Positions 1 through 7,428 of a DNA stretch of 19,587 nt are shown here, one piece after another. A program made the translations under genes and the position numbers. The notes beneath the pieces are model-generated. The model was not told where the DNA came from and ran no database searches. It saw only the letters and a program-made list of their open reading frames with translations. How positions within the stretch are numbered: position 1 is the first letter of the stretch; every line of letters starts with the position of its first letter. The DNA lies in contig WAMZ01000015.1 of NCBI GenBank assembly GCA_015522055.1, positions 1-19,587 of the forward strand. Direction: 5' to 3'. The stretch comes from Candidatus Geothermarchaeota archaeon (GTDB lineage Archaea > Thermoproteota > Nitrososphaeria > Geothermarchaeales > JDFR-13).

Positions 1-2757
1 GTATATTCTATTGCCATCCTATCTAAATTAATTACAAACATCACTATAGACCGTGGATACCTGGATGGTATATTCATAGCTTATGAGCCCGACGTCCCTG
101 ACAGGATATACCTGCCTTCCGGCTATAAATATTATGAGGATGGCGGCTTCCGATACTATGCCTGGTTCAACCTCCCTCCAGGTAACTACACATTATTAGC
201 AATAGGCCTAAATGATAGTGATACCGAATATATAGTGGGTCCACTGTATATTGGAAGTAGGGAGGTTTTAATCGGGGGTTCAAAGAGAGTCTACAATATT
301 CCATTTGGACTCGATGGAGCCAGTATTTCCGGGATACCAAGGTCTTTTAGTGATGGTATAGAGCTACCATATTTCACAATAACCTCGATAGAGATAGCTA
401 GGGATAAGTCTATAACGCTATTCTTAGGGGGGCTATGGGACATCAATAACGATACTAGGGTGATCTTCTCGCATGAGGCTGGAAACAAGATATATCTAAA
501 TATACAGTACTTAGTTGTACCTAGATACTTTGATGAGAACCCATATGATTTCATCGACTACATAATGGATTATTATTCGGTAACTTGGAGTTTCTCCTCT
601 AACCCAGGATCCCTATCGGTTCCTCCATTATCCACATACTATATAGATACGGCGTCACAGTTGGATGGGGACGTAATGTATGGAGGGTTGGCTGTATTCC
701 CACCCCACATGGACTATACATATATTATAATAACGCCCCTGTATCAGGGGGGTGAGTATAGGGTTAACTTAAATGTTGTTGCTGGTATGGATAGAGTCGG
801 TCTGGTTTCCCTCGATAGTGATAAGATTGCATTTAGGAGCGTGGTGGTCTTCGACCCTGCTACGGACCTCATAAATAGGGTTAGGATTCTAGCTCCGCCT
901 TACATGCCATCGACGGTTGTGAGGAGTGACCTCTTCGATAATGGGACGCCCTATATAAATATTACTTCATTGCTGGCTACATCCATAGAGGCTACAAACG
1001 TGATCGCTGATGGAGTCTCTAGGCAGGAGATATTCTTCAATGGAAGCTTGATATATAGCTCTTCAGAGGAGGATGATTTCAATATACATGGATATACGCT
1101 GAGGAAACTTGGTCATGGCGTCTATAGAGTTAGGTCCCAATATAATCTGAGTTATCCAATGTATAGTTGGATTGAGTCTGAGCTTATATTCGATACCACT
1201 ATGGGCTTCATCCCGCCTCCCACACTTATAAGGGCCAATATACCGATCGTTGTTTCAAGCGGATATGTTATATCTATATCATTCCTTAGCAGCGGCGATA
1301 TCAGGGCAGGTAGGATGTGGATTAGTTGGGACGATGGTAATACTTGGGAGAGCCTAGATGTATCTATGTCGAGCACCAATCTATTCCTATTCAATCTAGT
1401 TACATTGTATGCTAAGGTCGATGATGTAAGGCAGGGAATGGCTTCTCTAAAAATATATGTTAGGGATGAGTATGGAAGTATATATACAGCGGTCATATCG
1501 AATGCAATGAGTAGCGAATATTTAGGTTTCTACAATACCTCTTTAGATATCCTTAGCGACAGAGATATCTATTGGCCTGGGGAATATGTATCTCTTAATA
1601 TTAGTTATTTGGGTGGTCTCTTCGCGACACCACTCTATATTAATAAGACCCAGATTCTAAACATACTGGTTAATGGGTCAGGTTTTATTATCCTCAAGGA
1701 TGTATATAGCCAAGATATTTATGGCAAGGCTATATTCGAGGCTAAACTAAGATATAACGTTCTATATGAAGAGGTTCCGATACAGTTGCAAGTCGTCTTT
1801 TCAGACCTTGTCTTTAGAGGACTCAAAGTAGATTTGGATAATTATATTGAATTAGGGAATCTCTCGGCAATGATTGTCGCTGATTTCGGCGAAGAACTGA
1901 ATATCTATATTGATGTGGGATGGGTTCACAATGGATCAAGTTACACCAATTTACTAATTGCTTTGGGTAATGGTTCTGTAATGTATCTGGATGATGGGGT
2001 GATTAGGCTCTCTTCACCGAGCCGGCCGATGCTCCAAAACATCTCAATTAAACATGTATATGCAGTTCTTGGTGAGTATGAGAGGAGTATAGGTAATTTC
2101 AGTGGTTATAATATAAGTATTGCATGGGATATCATTGATATAACTTTTGAGCCGGTAGGGATGGACAGGGTTCAGGCGAATAGAAAACTATGGATCGAGG
2201 GTTATGCAAGTTATAGAGTTCTTAAGGAGCCGTTCAATGGATACATATATGTCTCGGGCTCAAGATATAGTGTGGTGGAGGGTGTTTTCAAGATAAGCTT
2301 CACCTCCCCAGAGCCGGGTCTCCATATACTGGCGGTCGACTCGATTGATGACCCAATATATAGTGTGAAGGTGTTTGAGTCCGATACTATTAATATTATC
2401 TTAGATTATATTGAGGTCGATGTTAGTGGCACTTACCGCGATGATGCATATATAGTCACGGTGAATCTTACATACGAGTCTGATGGGGAGCCTGTCGCGG
2501 ATGCAGTTATACTGGTTAATGGTACTAGGGCTGAGTATATTGGTGGAGGCAGTTATAGAGCAGTTATAAAATCTGGATTACCGAGCGCCAGTTTCATAGT
2601 AGATATTGAGAAGGAGGGTTTTGATATACAGAGGAAGGTTATAGAAGTTGAGGGTAAGCCTTCCACACCGTGGATAGATTATGGTATCTTGGTCCTCCCA
2701 TTTATATTGGTTGTAGCAGTCGCCATATTACTATGGATTGTAAAAAGGAAAGATTAA
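1..2757 (+). CDS. Large cell-surface/secreted protein, C-terminal part, membrane anchored
   Basis: The reading frame is open from base 1 to the TAA at 2755-2757, so this is the last 918 residues of a longer protein; the GTG at 235 is an internal valine, not a start. The visible part is Tyr-, Ser- and Ile-rich, with a beta-strand-like pattern throughout. It contains no cysteine and has about 20 N-x-S/T sequons spread over its length, as in glycosylated archaeal exoproteins. The end is one hydrophobic helix (about residues 893-914) followed by KRKD, a stop-transfer signal that puts the bulk outside the cell. A segment near residues 825-875 (SDGEPVADAVILVNGTRA) looks like an Ig/carboxypeptidase-regulatory-like beta domain. 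I see no catalytic motif. It could be the C-terminal beta-domain part of a large subtilisin-like surface protease or an S-layer-associated protein, but the deciding N-terminus lies outside the window. The next gene follows after 59 bp with its own promoter. Confidence 0.75.
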   Translation, partial: VYSIAILSKLITNITIDRGYLDGIFIAYEPDVPDRIYLPSGYKYYEDGGFRYYAWFNLPPGNYTLLAIGLNDSDTEYIVGPLYIGSREVLIGGSKRVYNIPFGLDGASISGIPRSFSDGIELPYFTITSIEIARDKSITLFLGGLWDINNDTRVIFSHEAGNKIYLNIQYLVVPRYFDENPYDFIDYIMDYYSVTWSFSSNPGSLSVPPLSTYYIDTASQLDGDVMYGGLAVFPPHMDYTYIIITPLYQGGEYRVNLNVVAGMDRVGLVSLDSDKIAFRSVVVFDPATDLINRVRILAPPYMPSTVVRSDLFDNGTPYINITSLLATSIEATNVIADGVSRQEIFFNGSLIYSSSEEDDFNIHGYTLRKLGHGVYRVRSQYNLSYPMYSWIESELIFDTTMGFIPPPTLIRANIPIVVSSGYVISISFLSSGDIRAGRMWISWDDGNTWESLDVSMSSTNLFLFNLVTLYAKVDDVRQGMASLKIYVRDEYGSIYTAVISNAMSSEYLGFYNTSLDILSDRDIYWPGEYVSLNISYLGGLFATPLYINKTQILNILVNGSGFIILKDVYSQDIYGKAIFEAKLRYNVLYEEVPIQLQVVFSDLVFRGLKVDLDNYIELGNLSAMIVADFGEELNIYIDVGWVHNGSSYTNLLIALGNGSVMYLDDGVIRLSSPSRPMLQNISIKHVYAVLGEYERSIGNFSGYNISIAWDIIDITFEPVGMDRVQANRKLWIEGYASYRVLKEPFNGYIYVSGSRYSVVEGVFKISFTSPEPGLHILAVDSIDDPIYSVKVFESDTINIILDYIEVDVSGTYRDDAYIVTVNLTYESDGEPVADAVILVNGTRAEYIGGGSYRAVIKSGLPSASFIVDIEKEGFDIQRKVIEVEGKPSTPWIDYGILVLPFILVVAVAILLWIVKRKD

Positions 2758-2789
2758 AGTATATATTCTTAATTGGTCTACATACAAAG

Positions 2790-2796
2790 TTTATAT
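2790..2796 (+). promoter_or_regulatory. TATA box of the 2-oxoacid oxidoreductase operon
   Basis: TTTATAT preceded by a purine-rich BRE-like stretch (acaaag). Transcription about 25 bases downstream of the box centre would start at about 2817, on the ATG of the gamma subunit, which fits a leaderless mRNA. Inferred from spacing only. Confidence 0.55.
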
Positions 2797-2816
2797 CAAT
2801 CATTGTCTAATATAAT

Positions 2817-3395
2817 ATGCTTTATTTACATATTTGGAGTGTGGTGGGATTGCTTGAGATAAGGTGGCATGGGAGAGGGGGGCAGGGTGTAGTTACGAGT
2901 AGCCAGCTTTTGAGCCAGGCTGCGATCATCGAGGGTAAGTATGCGATCCATATCCCAGAGTTCGGTCCAGAGAGGAGGGGCGCCCCGGTTAGGAGTTATA
3001 CAAGGATTGATGATGAGGAGATCGAGATAAGATATGGTGTCCTAAACCCAGATATAGTAGTAGTCATCGACCCGACCCTCATCAATTACAGCGATATGAT
3101 AGTGGAGGGTCTGAAGGATGATGGATTGATAGTAATAAATCATCATTCGGGAGATATACCTGATGTTTTTAGGAGGTATAGAGTCTTTACCGTTGATGCA
3201 TATAGGATCTCGCTGGATACCCTAGGTAGACCTATCTATAATACATCTATGCTAGGTGCATTGGTTGGGGCAACGAAGATAGTTTCCCTCGACTCCGTAT
3301 ATACTGCTATGTCCTCTAGATTTGGTGGTGAGATTTTGGAGATGAATATAGAGGCCGTGAGACGTGGGGCTAAGGAGGTGAAGAGGCTTGCCTAG
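2817..3395 (+). CDS. porC: 2-oxoacid (pyruvate-type):ferredoxin oxidoreductase, gamma subunit
   Basis: Gamma subunit of the heterotetrameric enzyme that decarboxylates a 2-oxoacid to acyl-CoA and passes the electrons to ferredoxin in the cytoplasm. The family signature RWHGRGGQGVV (residues 16-26) and the conserved IPEFGPERRGAPV segment are present, and the 192-residue length is normal. The start is uncertain. ATG 2817 sits where a leaderless transcript would begin. TTG 2850 would give the more usual N-terminus (LEIRWHGRGGQG) but has GGTGGG only one base before it, too close for a good ribosome site. The gene overlaps the delta subunit by 8 bases and leads a tight four-gene operon. Confidence 0.93.
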   Translation: MLYLHIWSVVGLLEIRWHGRGGQGVVTSSQLLSQAAIIEGKYAIHIPEFGPERRGAPVRSYTRIDDEEIEIRYGVLNPDIVVVIDPTLINYSDMIVEGLKDDGLIVINHHSGDIPDVFRRYRVFTVDAYRISLDTLGRPIYNTSMLGALVGATKIVSLDSVYTAMSSRFGGEILEMNIEAVRRGAKEVKRLA

Positions 3396-3678
3396 ATGGC
3401 CGTCTACCTGGAGGGAATTACCACCCGGAGGCGTCATAGATAAGCCGGGTACATCGATGTGGGTTGAGACTGGTACGTGGAGGAGCCATAGGCCTGTCAT
3501 ACATCTGGATAAATGTATTAAGTGCCTAATGTGTTGGGTATCATGCCCAGATAATAGTATTGTAAGGCTAGACAATGACTATGTAGATGTTGAGTATAGA
3601 TATTGCAAGGGATGTGGTATATGTGCCAATGTCTGCCCAACGAAGGCTATAGATATGGTTGAGGAGGGTGGTATGTAA
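3388..3678 (+). CDS. porD: 2-oxoacid:ferredoxin oxidoreductase, delta (2x[4Fe-4S]) subunit
   Basis: Electron-transfer subunit of 96 residues that carries two [4Fe-4S] clusters from the catalytic beta subunit to ferredoxin. The two binding motifs are visible: C43, C46, C49, C53 (CIKCLMCWVSCP) and C73, C76, C79, C83 (CKGCGICANVCP), both in the CxxCxxCxxxCP form. The N-terminal segment of about 40 residues before the ferredoxin domain is usual for delta subunits. The TTG start at 3388 is fixed by a strong Shine-Dalgarno GGAGGTG at 3374-3380, 7 bases upstream. The gene overlaps the gamma gene by 8 bases, and its stop codon shares one base with the ATG of the alpha gene (TAATG), implying coupled translation. 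Confidence 0.94.
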   Translation: MPRWPSTWRELPPGGVIDKPGTSMWVETGTWRSHRPVIHLDKCIKCLMCWVSCPDNSIVRLDNDYVDVEYRYCKGCGICANVCPTKAIDMVEEGGM

Positions 3679-4868
3679 TGTCGGTTACAATAAGGCAGGT
3701 TAGGACTGGATTGAATGGGGATGAGGCTGTTGCATATGCCGTGTTGCACGCCGATGTTGATGTAATATCCGCATACCCCATCACCCCCCAGACAATTATT
3801 GTGGAGAGGCTGAGTGAATTCGTGCATAACGGTGAGTTGGATGCCGAGTTTATACCCGTTGAATCGGAGCATAGCGCTCTATCGGCTGCTTTGGGGGCTT
3901 CTCTAGCCGGGGCTAGGGTATTCACCGCTACGGCTAGCCAGGGCTTGGCCTTAATGTATGAAGTTCTATACATAACTTCTAGCCTTAGGGCGCCGGTCGT
4001 GATGGCGATTGGGAATAGGGCATTCTCTGCCCCGATAAATATACATTGTAGCCATGACGATGCATATGCTGCAAGGGATGCGGGGTGGATCCAGTTCTTC
4101 GCCGAGACTGTTCAGGAGGCATATGACTTGACTATAATTGCTTATAGGGTATCCGAGGATGAGAGGGTGCTCCTGCCATCGATCGTGAATCTCGACGGCT
4201 TTATATTGACGCATAGTGTCGAGCCACTACATATATTTAGGGATTCCAAGGATGTCTCGGAGTTCCTTCCACAAAGGAGGCCTGTTAACCCGATAGACCC
4301 CGACAACCCAATTACGTATGGCCCGCTGGCCCTCCAGAATTATTATATGGAGATAAAGAGGCAGCAGGCTGAGGCGATATATTCCTCCAAGAAGGTTATA
4401 AATGAGGTATTTGAGGAGTATGGTGAGTTTAGTGGTAGGGATTATAGTCCGGTAAAGTCACTCTATACCGAGGATGCAGACACTGTATTTATTCTCCTGG
4501 GGTCAACCGCTGGTACGATGAGGTATATGGTAAAGAAGTGGAGGCGTGAGGGTAGGAAGGTTGGGGTAGTCAGCCTAACCCTATATAGGCCATTCCCTGA
4601 GGAGGAGCTTATCGAATCTGTAGGGGACGCTGAAAATATAATTGTTATGGATAGGAGCTTCAGCTATGGAAGCCCGGGTGGCCAGCTCTATATGGATGTA
4701 GCCGCCACCTTCATGAAGAGGGGGTTGAATCCACATTTGGTAAATGTCATATATGGTTTAGGCGGCCGCGACTTCACGCCCGAGGATGCTGAGAAAGCCT
4801 TGGAAATGGCCTCAAAAACCGACGTCGATATCGTATGGATAGGGGTCCGAGGTGATAACTATGGCTAA
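3678..4868 (+). CDS. porA: 2-oxoacid:ferredoxin oxidoreductase, alpha subunit
   Basis: Alpha subunit of 396 residues that binds CoA and the substrate and pairs with the TPP-binding beta subunit. Recognisable parts are YPITPQT (33-39), the EHSALSAALGASLAGARVFT stretch with the following TASQGLALM segment, and the C-terminal YGLGGRDF. The ATG at 3678 follows GGAGGGTGG and overlaps the delta stop by one base. The 3' end overlaps the beta gene by 8 bases. Family knowledge points to pyruvate as substrate because of the similarity to PorA and the gene order gamma-delta-alpha-beta. A branched-chain (2-oxoisovalerate) substrate cannot be excluded from sequence alone. Confidence 0.94.
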   Translation: MSVTIRQVRTGLNGDEAVAYAVLHADVDVISAYPITPQTIIVERLSEFVHNGELDAEFIPVESEHSALSAALGASLAGARVFTATASQGLALMYEVLYITSSLRAPVVMAIGNRAFSAPINIHCSHDDAYAARDAGWIQFFAETVQEAYDLTIIAYRVSEDERVLLPSIVNLDGFILTHSVEPLHIFRDSKDVSEFLPQRRPVNPIDPDNPITYGPLALQNYYMEIKRQQAEAIYSSKKVINEVFEEYGEFSGRDYSPVKSLYTEDADTVFILLGSTAGTMRYMVKKWRREGRKVGVVSLTLYRPFPEEELIESVGDAENIIVMDRSFSYGSPGGQLYMDVAATFMKRGLNPHLVNVIYGLGGRDFTPEDAEKALEMASKTDVDIVWIGVRGDNYG

Positions 4869-5811
4869 AACTATTAGAAGGCTAAACGAGATTCCTAGAG
4901 AGGAGTACTTCGTCTCGGGACATGGCCTATGCGCTGGATGCGGCATCCCACCCATGGTTAGGATAGCATTGAAGGCGGTCGAGGGACCGAAGGTAGTCGT
5001 TAACGCGACCGGATGTCTAGAGGTAGCTACCACGTTATATCCCCATACGGCTTGGACCATTCCATGGATCCATAATGCATTCGAGAATGCCGCTGCCACC
5101 GCATCGGGGATCGAAGCAGCCGTGAAGGCCTTGGTGAGGAAGAGGGGTTGGAAGAGCTATAAGGTTCTTGTCTTCGGCGGCGATGGAGGGACCTTCGACA
5201 TCGGCCTCCAAAGCCTGAGTGGAGCTCTCGAAAGGGGCCACAGATTCATATATGTATGTTATGATAATGAGGCCTACATGAATACAGGTATCCAGAGGAG
5301 TGGTGCCACGCCCCTGGGTGCGGCTACGACCACGAGCCCGGCTGGTAAGGTGATACCGGGTAAGCCGGAGAATAAAAAGAGTTTAATGGATATCGTTATC
5401 GCCCATAGGATTCCATATGCAGCTACGATAAACCCCGCATACCCAATCGATATGTGGAACAAGTTCGCGAAGGCATCGGACTACCTCGATAGGGGGATAG
5501 GCCCAATTTTCTTCCACTACTACAGCCCGTGCCCCGTCGGGTGGAGGATGGATAGCGCATTATCAATAGAGGTAGCTAGACTCGCTGTCCAGACTAGGCT
5601 ATGGCCATTATATGAGGTAGATCATGGTAAGCTAACCATCAATGTTAAGGTTCCCAAGCCTAAGCCTATCGAAGATTATATTAGGATCCAGGGCAGGTTC
5701 AGACACCTATTGAAGCCAGAAAATGAGCATCTACTAAATAATCTAAAGAAATTTATAGAGGTCAATTGGGAGAGGCTCCAGAAACTTTCTGAGCTCAACT
5801 ATATATTCTAA
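4861..5811 (+). CDS. porB: 2-oxoacid:ferredoxin oxidoreductase, beta (TPP-binding) subunit
   Basis: Catalytic beta subunit of 316 residues holding thiamine diphosphate and one [4Fe-4S] cluster. The TPP/Mg motif runs from GGDGG (106-110) to DNEAYMNTG (135-143). The four cluster cysteines expected in PorB are seen as C24, C27, C52 and C224. I prefer ATG 4861 over the in-frame GTG at 4852 because GAGGTGAT (4849-4856), close to a full anti-16S match, lies 4 bases before 4861 and would be partly inside the longer form. The overlap ATGGCTAA with the alpha gene supports translational coupling. The gene ends 15 bp before the stop of the convergent nitroreductase gene. Confidence 0.94.
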   Translation: MAKTIRRLNEIPREEYFVSGHGLCAGCGIPPMVRIALKAVEGPKVVVNATGCLEVATTLYPHTAWTIPWIHNAFENAAATASGIEAAVKALVRKRGWKSYKVLVFGGDGGTFDIGLQSLSGALERGHRFIYVCYDNEAYMNTGIQRSGATPLGAATTTSPAGKVIPGKPENKKSLMDIVIAHRIPYAATINPAYPIDMWNKFAKASDYLDRGIGPIFFHYYSPCPVGWRMDSALSIEVARLAVQTRLWPLYEVDHGKLTINVKVPKPKPIEDYIRIQGRFRHLLKPENEHLLNNLKKFIEVNWERLQKLSELNYIF

Positions 5812-5817
5812 ATCACT

Positions 5818-5841
5818 GGCTATATCCTACTTTGGATAGCC
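5818..5841. other. Imperfect hairpin at a convergent gene junction
   Basis: GGCTAT (5818-5823) pairs with ATAGCC (5836-5841), and inside it CC (5826-5827) pairs with GG (5834-5835), leaving a 2-base bulge and the loop TACTTT. It overlaps the last codons of the nitroreductase gene just after the porB stop. It may affect 3' ends of both mRNAs, but no U-run follows it, so I do not call it a terminator. Confidence 0.25.
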
Positions 5842-6633
5842 CACTGGATAAATTATTATGGATAGCTCTTCAATACCATCGACCCCGATTAAACTATCTA
5901 TATCTCTATCGTAATATGCCCCTACTGCGCATGTCCCTAGTCCAAGGGCGGTTGAGACTAAATAAATATTCATGCCAACATGCCCAGTATCAAGTAGGGC
6001 GTATCTATATGCCCTATGGCCATATTTACTCTCAGTCCTACCTAAAACAATTGTAAGTATAATGTTTAGGGGGGCATCCCTAACATGGTCCTGCTGAAGT
6101 GAATATAGGTACATCTCCCTCCTAAAATCCCCCCTTCTCAACTCGATAAGCATATGCTCATCAGGTTCATAATGATATATCCCGGCGTCGAGCCCCTCAA
6201 CATTATTTACCTGAATATATGCCTCTATCGGCTGTAAAGCACCAGCTGATGGAAACATCCTCAACGGGATGCCCCACGTACTCCCCTTTACGCCTAGTGA
6301 ATAATATAATAGAGTTGAGAGTAGTTCTAGGCTAAGAGGTTCTCTACTGAATCTCCTTACGCTCCTCCTCTCCACCAAGGCTTCTGGAAGGCTCTTCTTA
6401 AAATGGCTTGGATCCGGCTTGGGTAGCTTTATCTTTGGGCCATCCATCTTTTTAATGAGTTTTGGCAGACCCCAGCGCGTCTTCTCTAGAGGCCACTTAT
6501 ATCTCGGTGGTATGAGACTATAGTAGTGGTAAACTAGATTCGGTGAGTAGTGGAGTAGATCATGTATTATCTTTACAGCCTCTCTAGCCTCATCCTCATC
6601 CAATCTAGCTATTACATCTTTTAAATCCTCCAT
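5827..6633 (-). CDS. SagB-type FMN nitroreductase-family oxidoreductase
   Basis: A 268-residue protein of the SagB/McbC branch of the nitroreductase fold, which binds FMN and in known members oxidises azolines in peptide natural products. Seen here are RRSVRRF (89-95, phosphate contact), PSAGALQPIEAY (128-139), the long segment from YGHRAYRYALLDTGHVG (204-220) to GLGTCAVGAYYD, and a GYPK C-terminus. Start ATG 6633 is preceded by GGTGAGG with a 7-base gap. No cyclodehydratase, precursor peptide or transporter gene is nearby, so a peptide-modification role is unsupported; in archaea many such genes stand alone with unknown substrate. It is transcribed divergently from the DsrE-like gene and convergently with porB. 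Confidence 0.87.
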   Translation of the reverse strand: MEDLKDVIARLDEDEAREAVKIIHDLLHYSPNLVYHYYSLIPPRYKWPLEKTRWGLPKLIKKMDGPKIKLPKPDPSHFKKSLPEALVERRSVRRFSREPLSLELLSTLLYYSLGVKGSTWGIPLRMFPSAGALQPIEAYIQVNNVEGLDAGIYHYEPDEHMLIELRRGDFRREMYLYSLQQDHVRDAPLNIILTIVLGRTESKYGHRAYRYALLDTGHVGMNIYLVSTALGLGTCAVGAYYDRDIDSLIGVDGIEELSIIIYPVGYPK

Positions 6634-6710
6634 CAGCCATCCTCACCGAAATATATTATGACTAATGGATATAGATAATTTATATAATTTAGGATTGGGA
6701 GGTGCATGGA
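6634..6710. promoter_or_regulatory. Divergent promoter region, nitroreductase / DsrE-like gene
   Basis: 77 bp of AT-rich DNA. TTTATATAA (6679-6687) can be read as a TATA box on both strands. To the right it would start transcription near 6706-6710. To the left it would give a leader of about 25 bases that includes the GGTGAGG ribosome site of the nitroreductase gene. Inferred from spacing. Confidence 0.45.
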
Positions 6711-7046
6711 TTGGATAGCCTATTGATTATTATAGCTTCGAGGGATAGGGAGAAGATATTGACCGCCCTCCTATATGCCGGTAATGCATATAGGAGAGGA
6801 TGGTTCGATGAGGTTGAGGTCATCTTCTTCGGCCCATCAGAGAAGGAGGTGGCGATGGATAGAGACTTGCAGCAGAAGATGATGGATATACTTAATGAGA
6901 CCGGATTAAAAATCCTTGCATGTAAAGCTGTAGCAGATGGTTATGAAGTTGCAGATAGTCTATCCAATATAGGGATAGACGTCATGTATGTTGGTGAATA
7001 TATATCAAATAAGATAAAGAAGGGTGTGAAGGTACTAGTTTGGTAA
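6711..7046 (+). CDS. DsrE-superfamily small protein, likely sulfur carrier/sulfurtransferase
   Basis: A 111-residue protein with the DsrE/DsrF alpha-beta pattern: an N-terminal strand (LLIIIAS), a helix over an ILTALLYAGNA-type segment, a second strand (EVEVIFFGPSE), and a single conserved-position cysteine in ILACKA (C71) followed by GYEVADSL. In studied DsrE proteins this cysteine carries persulfide sulfur and passes it to partners such as TusA; a TusA and a SelD-like gene lie about 5 kb away. I chose TTG 6711 as start because GGGAGGTG (6697-6704) lies 6 bases upstream. The in-frame GTG 6702 would sit inside that site and before the expected transcription start. It ends 3 bp from the stop of the convergent CDGSH gene. 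Function is inferred from fold; the partner is unknown. Confidence 0.78.
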   Translation: MDSLLIIIASRDREKILTALLYAGNAYRRGWFDEVEVIFFGPSEKEVAMDRDLQQKMMDILNETGLKILACKAVADGYEVADSLSNIGIDVMYVGEYISNKIKKGVKVLVW

Positions 7047-7049
7047 GGC

Positions 7050-7223
7050 CTAAATCTCTAGAGTCCCCTCTTCAGCCTCGAACCCCACTTTGGCATGGTC
7101 GCCACTGCAGTATGGCTTATTAGTGGATGCACCGCATCTACAGAGAGCCATGAGAACCTTACCATCCTTCATGACAAGTATAGGGCCATTCTTCTTCAGC
7201 TGTAGAACGATTTTATCGGCCAT
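7050..7223 (-). CDS. CDGSH-type iron-sulfur protein (mitoNEET-like), small
   Basis: A 57-residue protein with one CDGSH-type [2Fe-2S] site. The motif CRCGASTNKPYCSGDH (28-43) gives the 3-Cys/1-His ligands C28, C30, C39 and H43. The name-giving CDGSH is here CSGDH, a common prokaryotic variant that keeps all ligands. Such proteins hold a redox-active, acid-labile cluster and act in electron or cluster transfer. I take ATG 7223 as start rather than the in-frame ATG 7244. A TATA box at 7247-7254 on this strand places transcription at about 7224, making the message leaderless, while 7244 lies inside the promoter palindrome. No Shine-Dalgarno precedes either ATG. Confidence 0.85.
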   Translation of the reverse strand: MADKIVLQLKKNGPILVMKDGKVLMALCRCGASTNKPYCSGDHAKVGFEAEEGTLEI

Positions 7224-7237
7224 ATAATACTCATAAT

Positions 7238-7250
7238 ATAACATTGTTAT
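7238..7250. promoter_or_regulatory. 13-bp palindrome (candidate operator) in CDGSH promoter
   Basis: ATAACA-T-TGTTAT is a perfect 6+1+6 inverted repeat. It overlaps the TATA element (7247-7254, minus strand) of the CDGSH gene and lies just upstream of its likely transcription start, a position suited to repression. The same half-sites with the same one-base spacer occur in the yeeE promoter at 13648-13660. Confidence 0.6.
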
Positions 7251-7360
7251 ATAAGTATTAAATTATATTATTGAGCCGGTAATCTTAGATTATCTCCTGA
7301 TTTATACGAAGATGTAATAATATCTATGTTTGTGTTTTATTTTGAAGGAGCAGAACCTTT

Positions 7361-7407
7361 ATTATATAATTTAGATGTTTTGTTGAATTAACAAAGTGGA
7401 TTTATAT
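7361..7407 (+). promoter_or_regulatory. Promoter region of geranylgeranyl reductase gene, with inverted repeat
   Basis: Two TATA-like elements are present: TTATATAA near 7362-7369 and TTTATAT at 7401-7407. The second is spaced about 25 bases from ATG 7429, which fits a leaderless message. Between them lies an inverted repeat, TTTGTT (7379-7384)-gaatt-AACAAA (7390-7395), which may be a regulator site. Assignments are by pattern and spacing only. Confidence 0.4.
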
Positions 7408-7428
7408 GCCTATTGGGATGGTGTCTAT

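Noticed and set aside
235..237. GTG at 235 as start of the surface protein
   Set aside because: The frame is open from base 1 with no stop and the translation continues in the same style (sequons, Tyr-rich), so it is an internal codon of a gene entering from the left.
7396..7398. GTG 7396 as start of the geranylgeranyl reductase
   Set aside because: It would add 11 residues before a motif that normally starts within about 10 residues of the N-terminus, and the TTTATAT at 7401-7407 fits a start at 7429.
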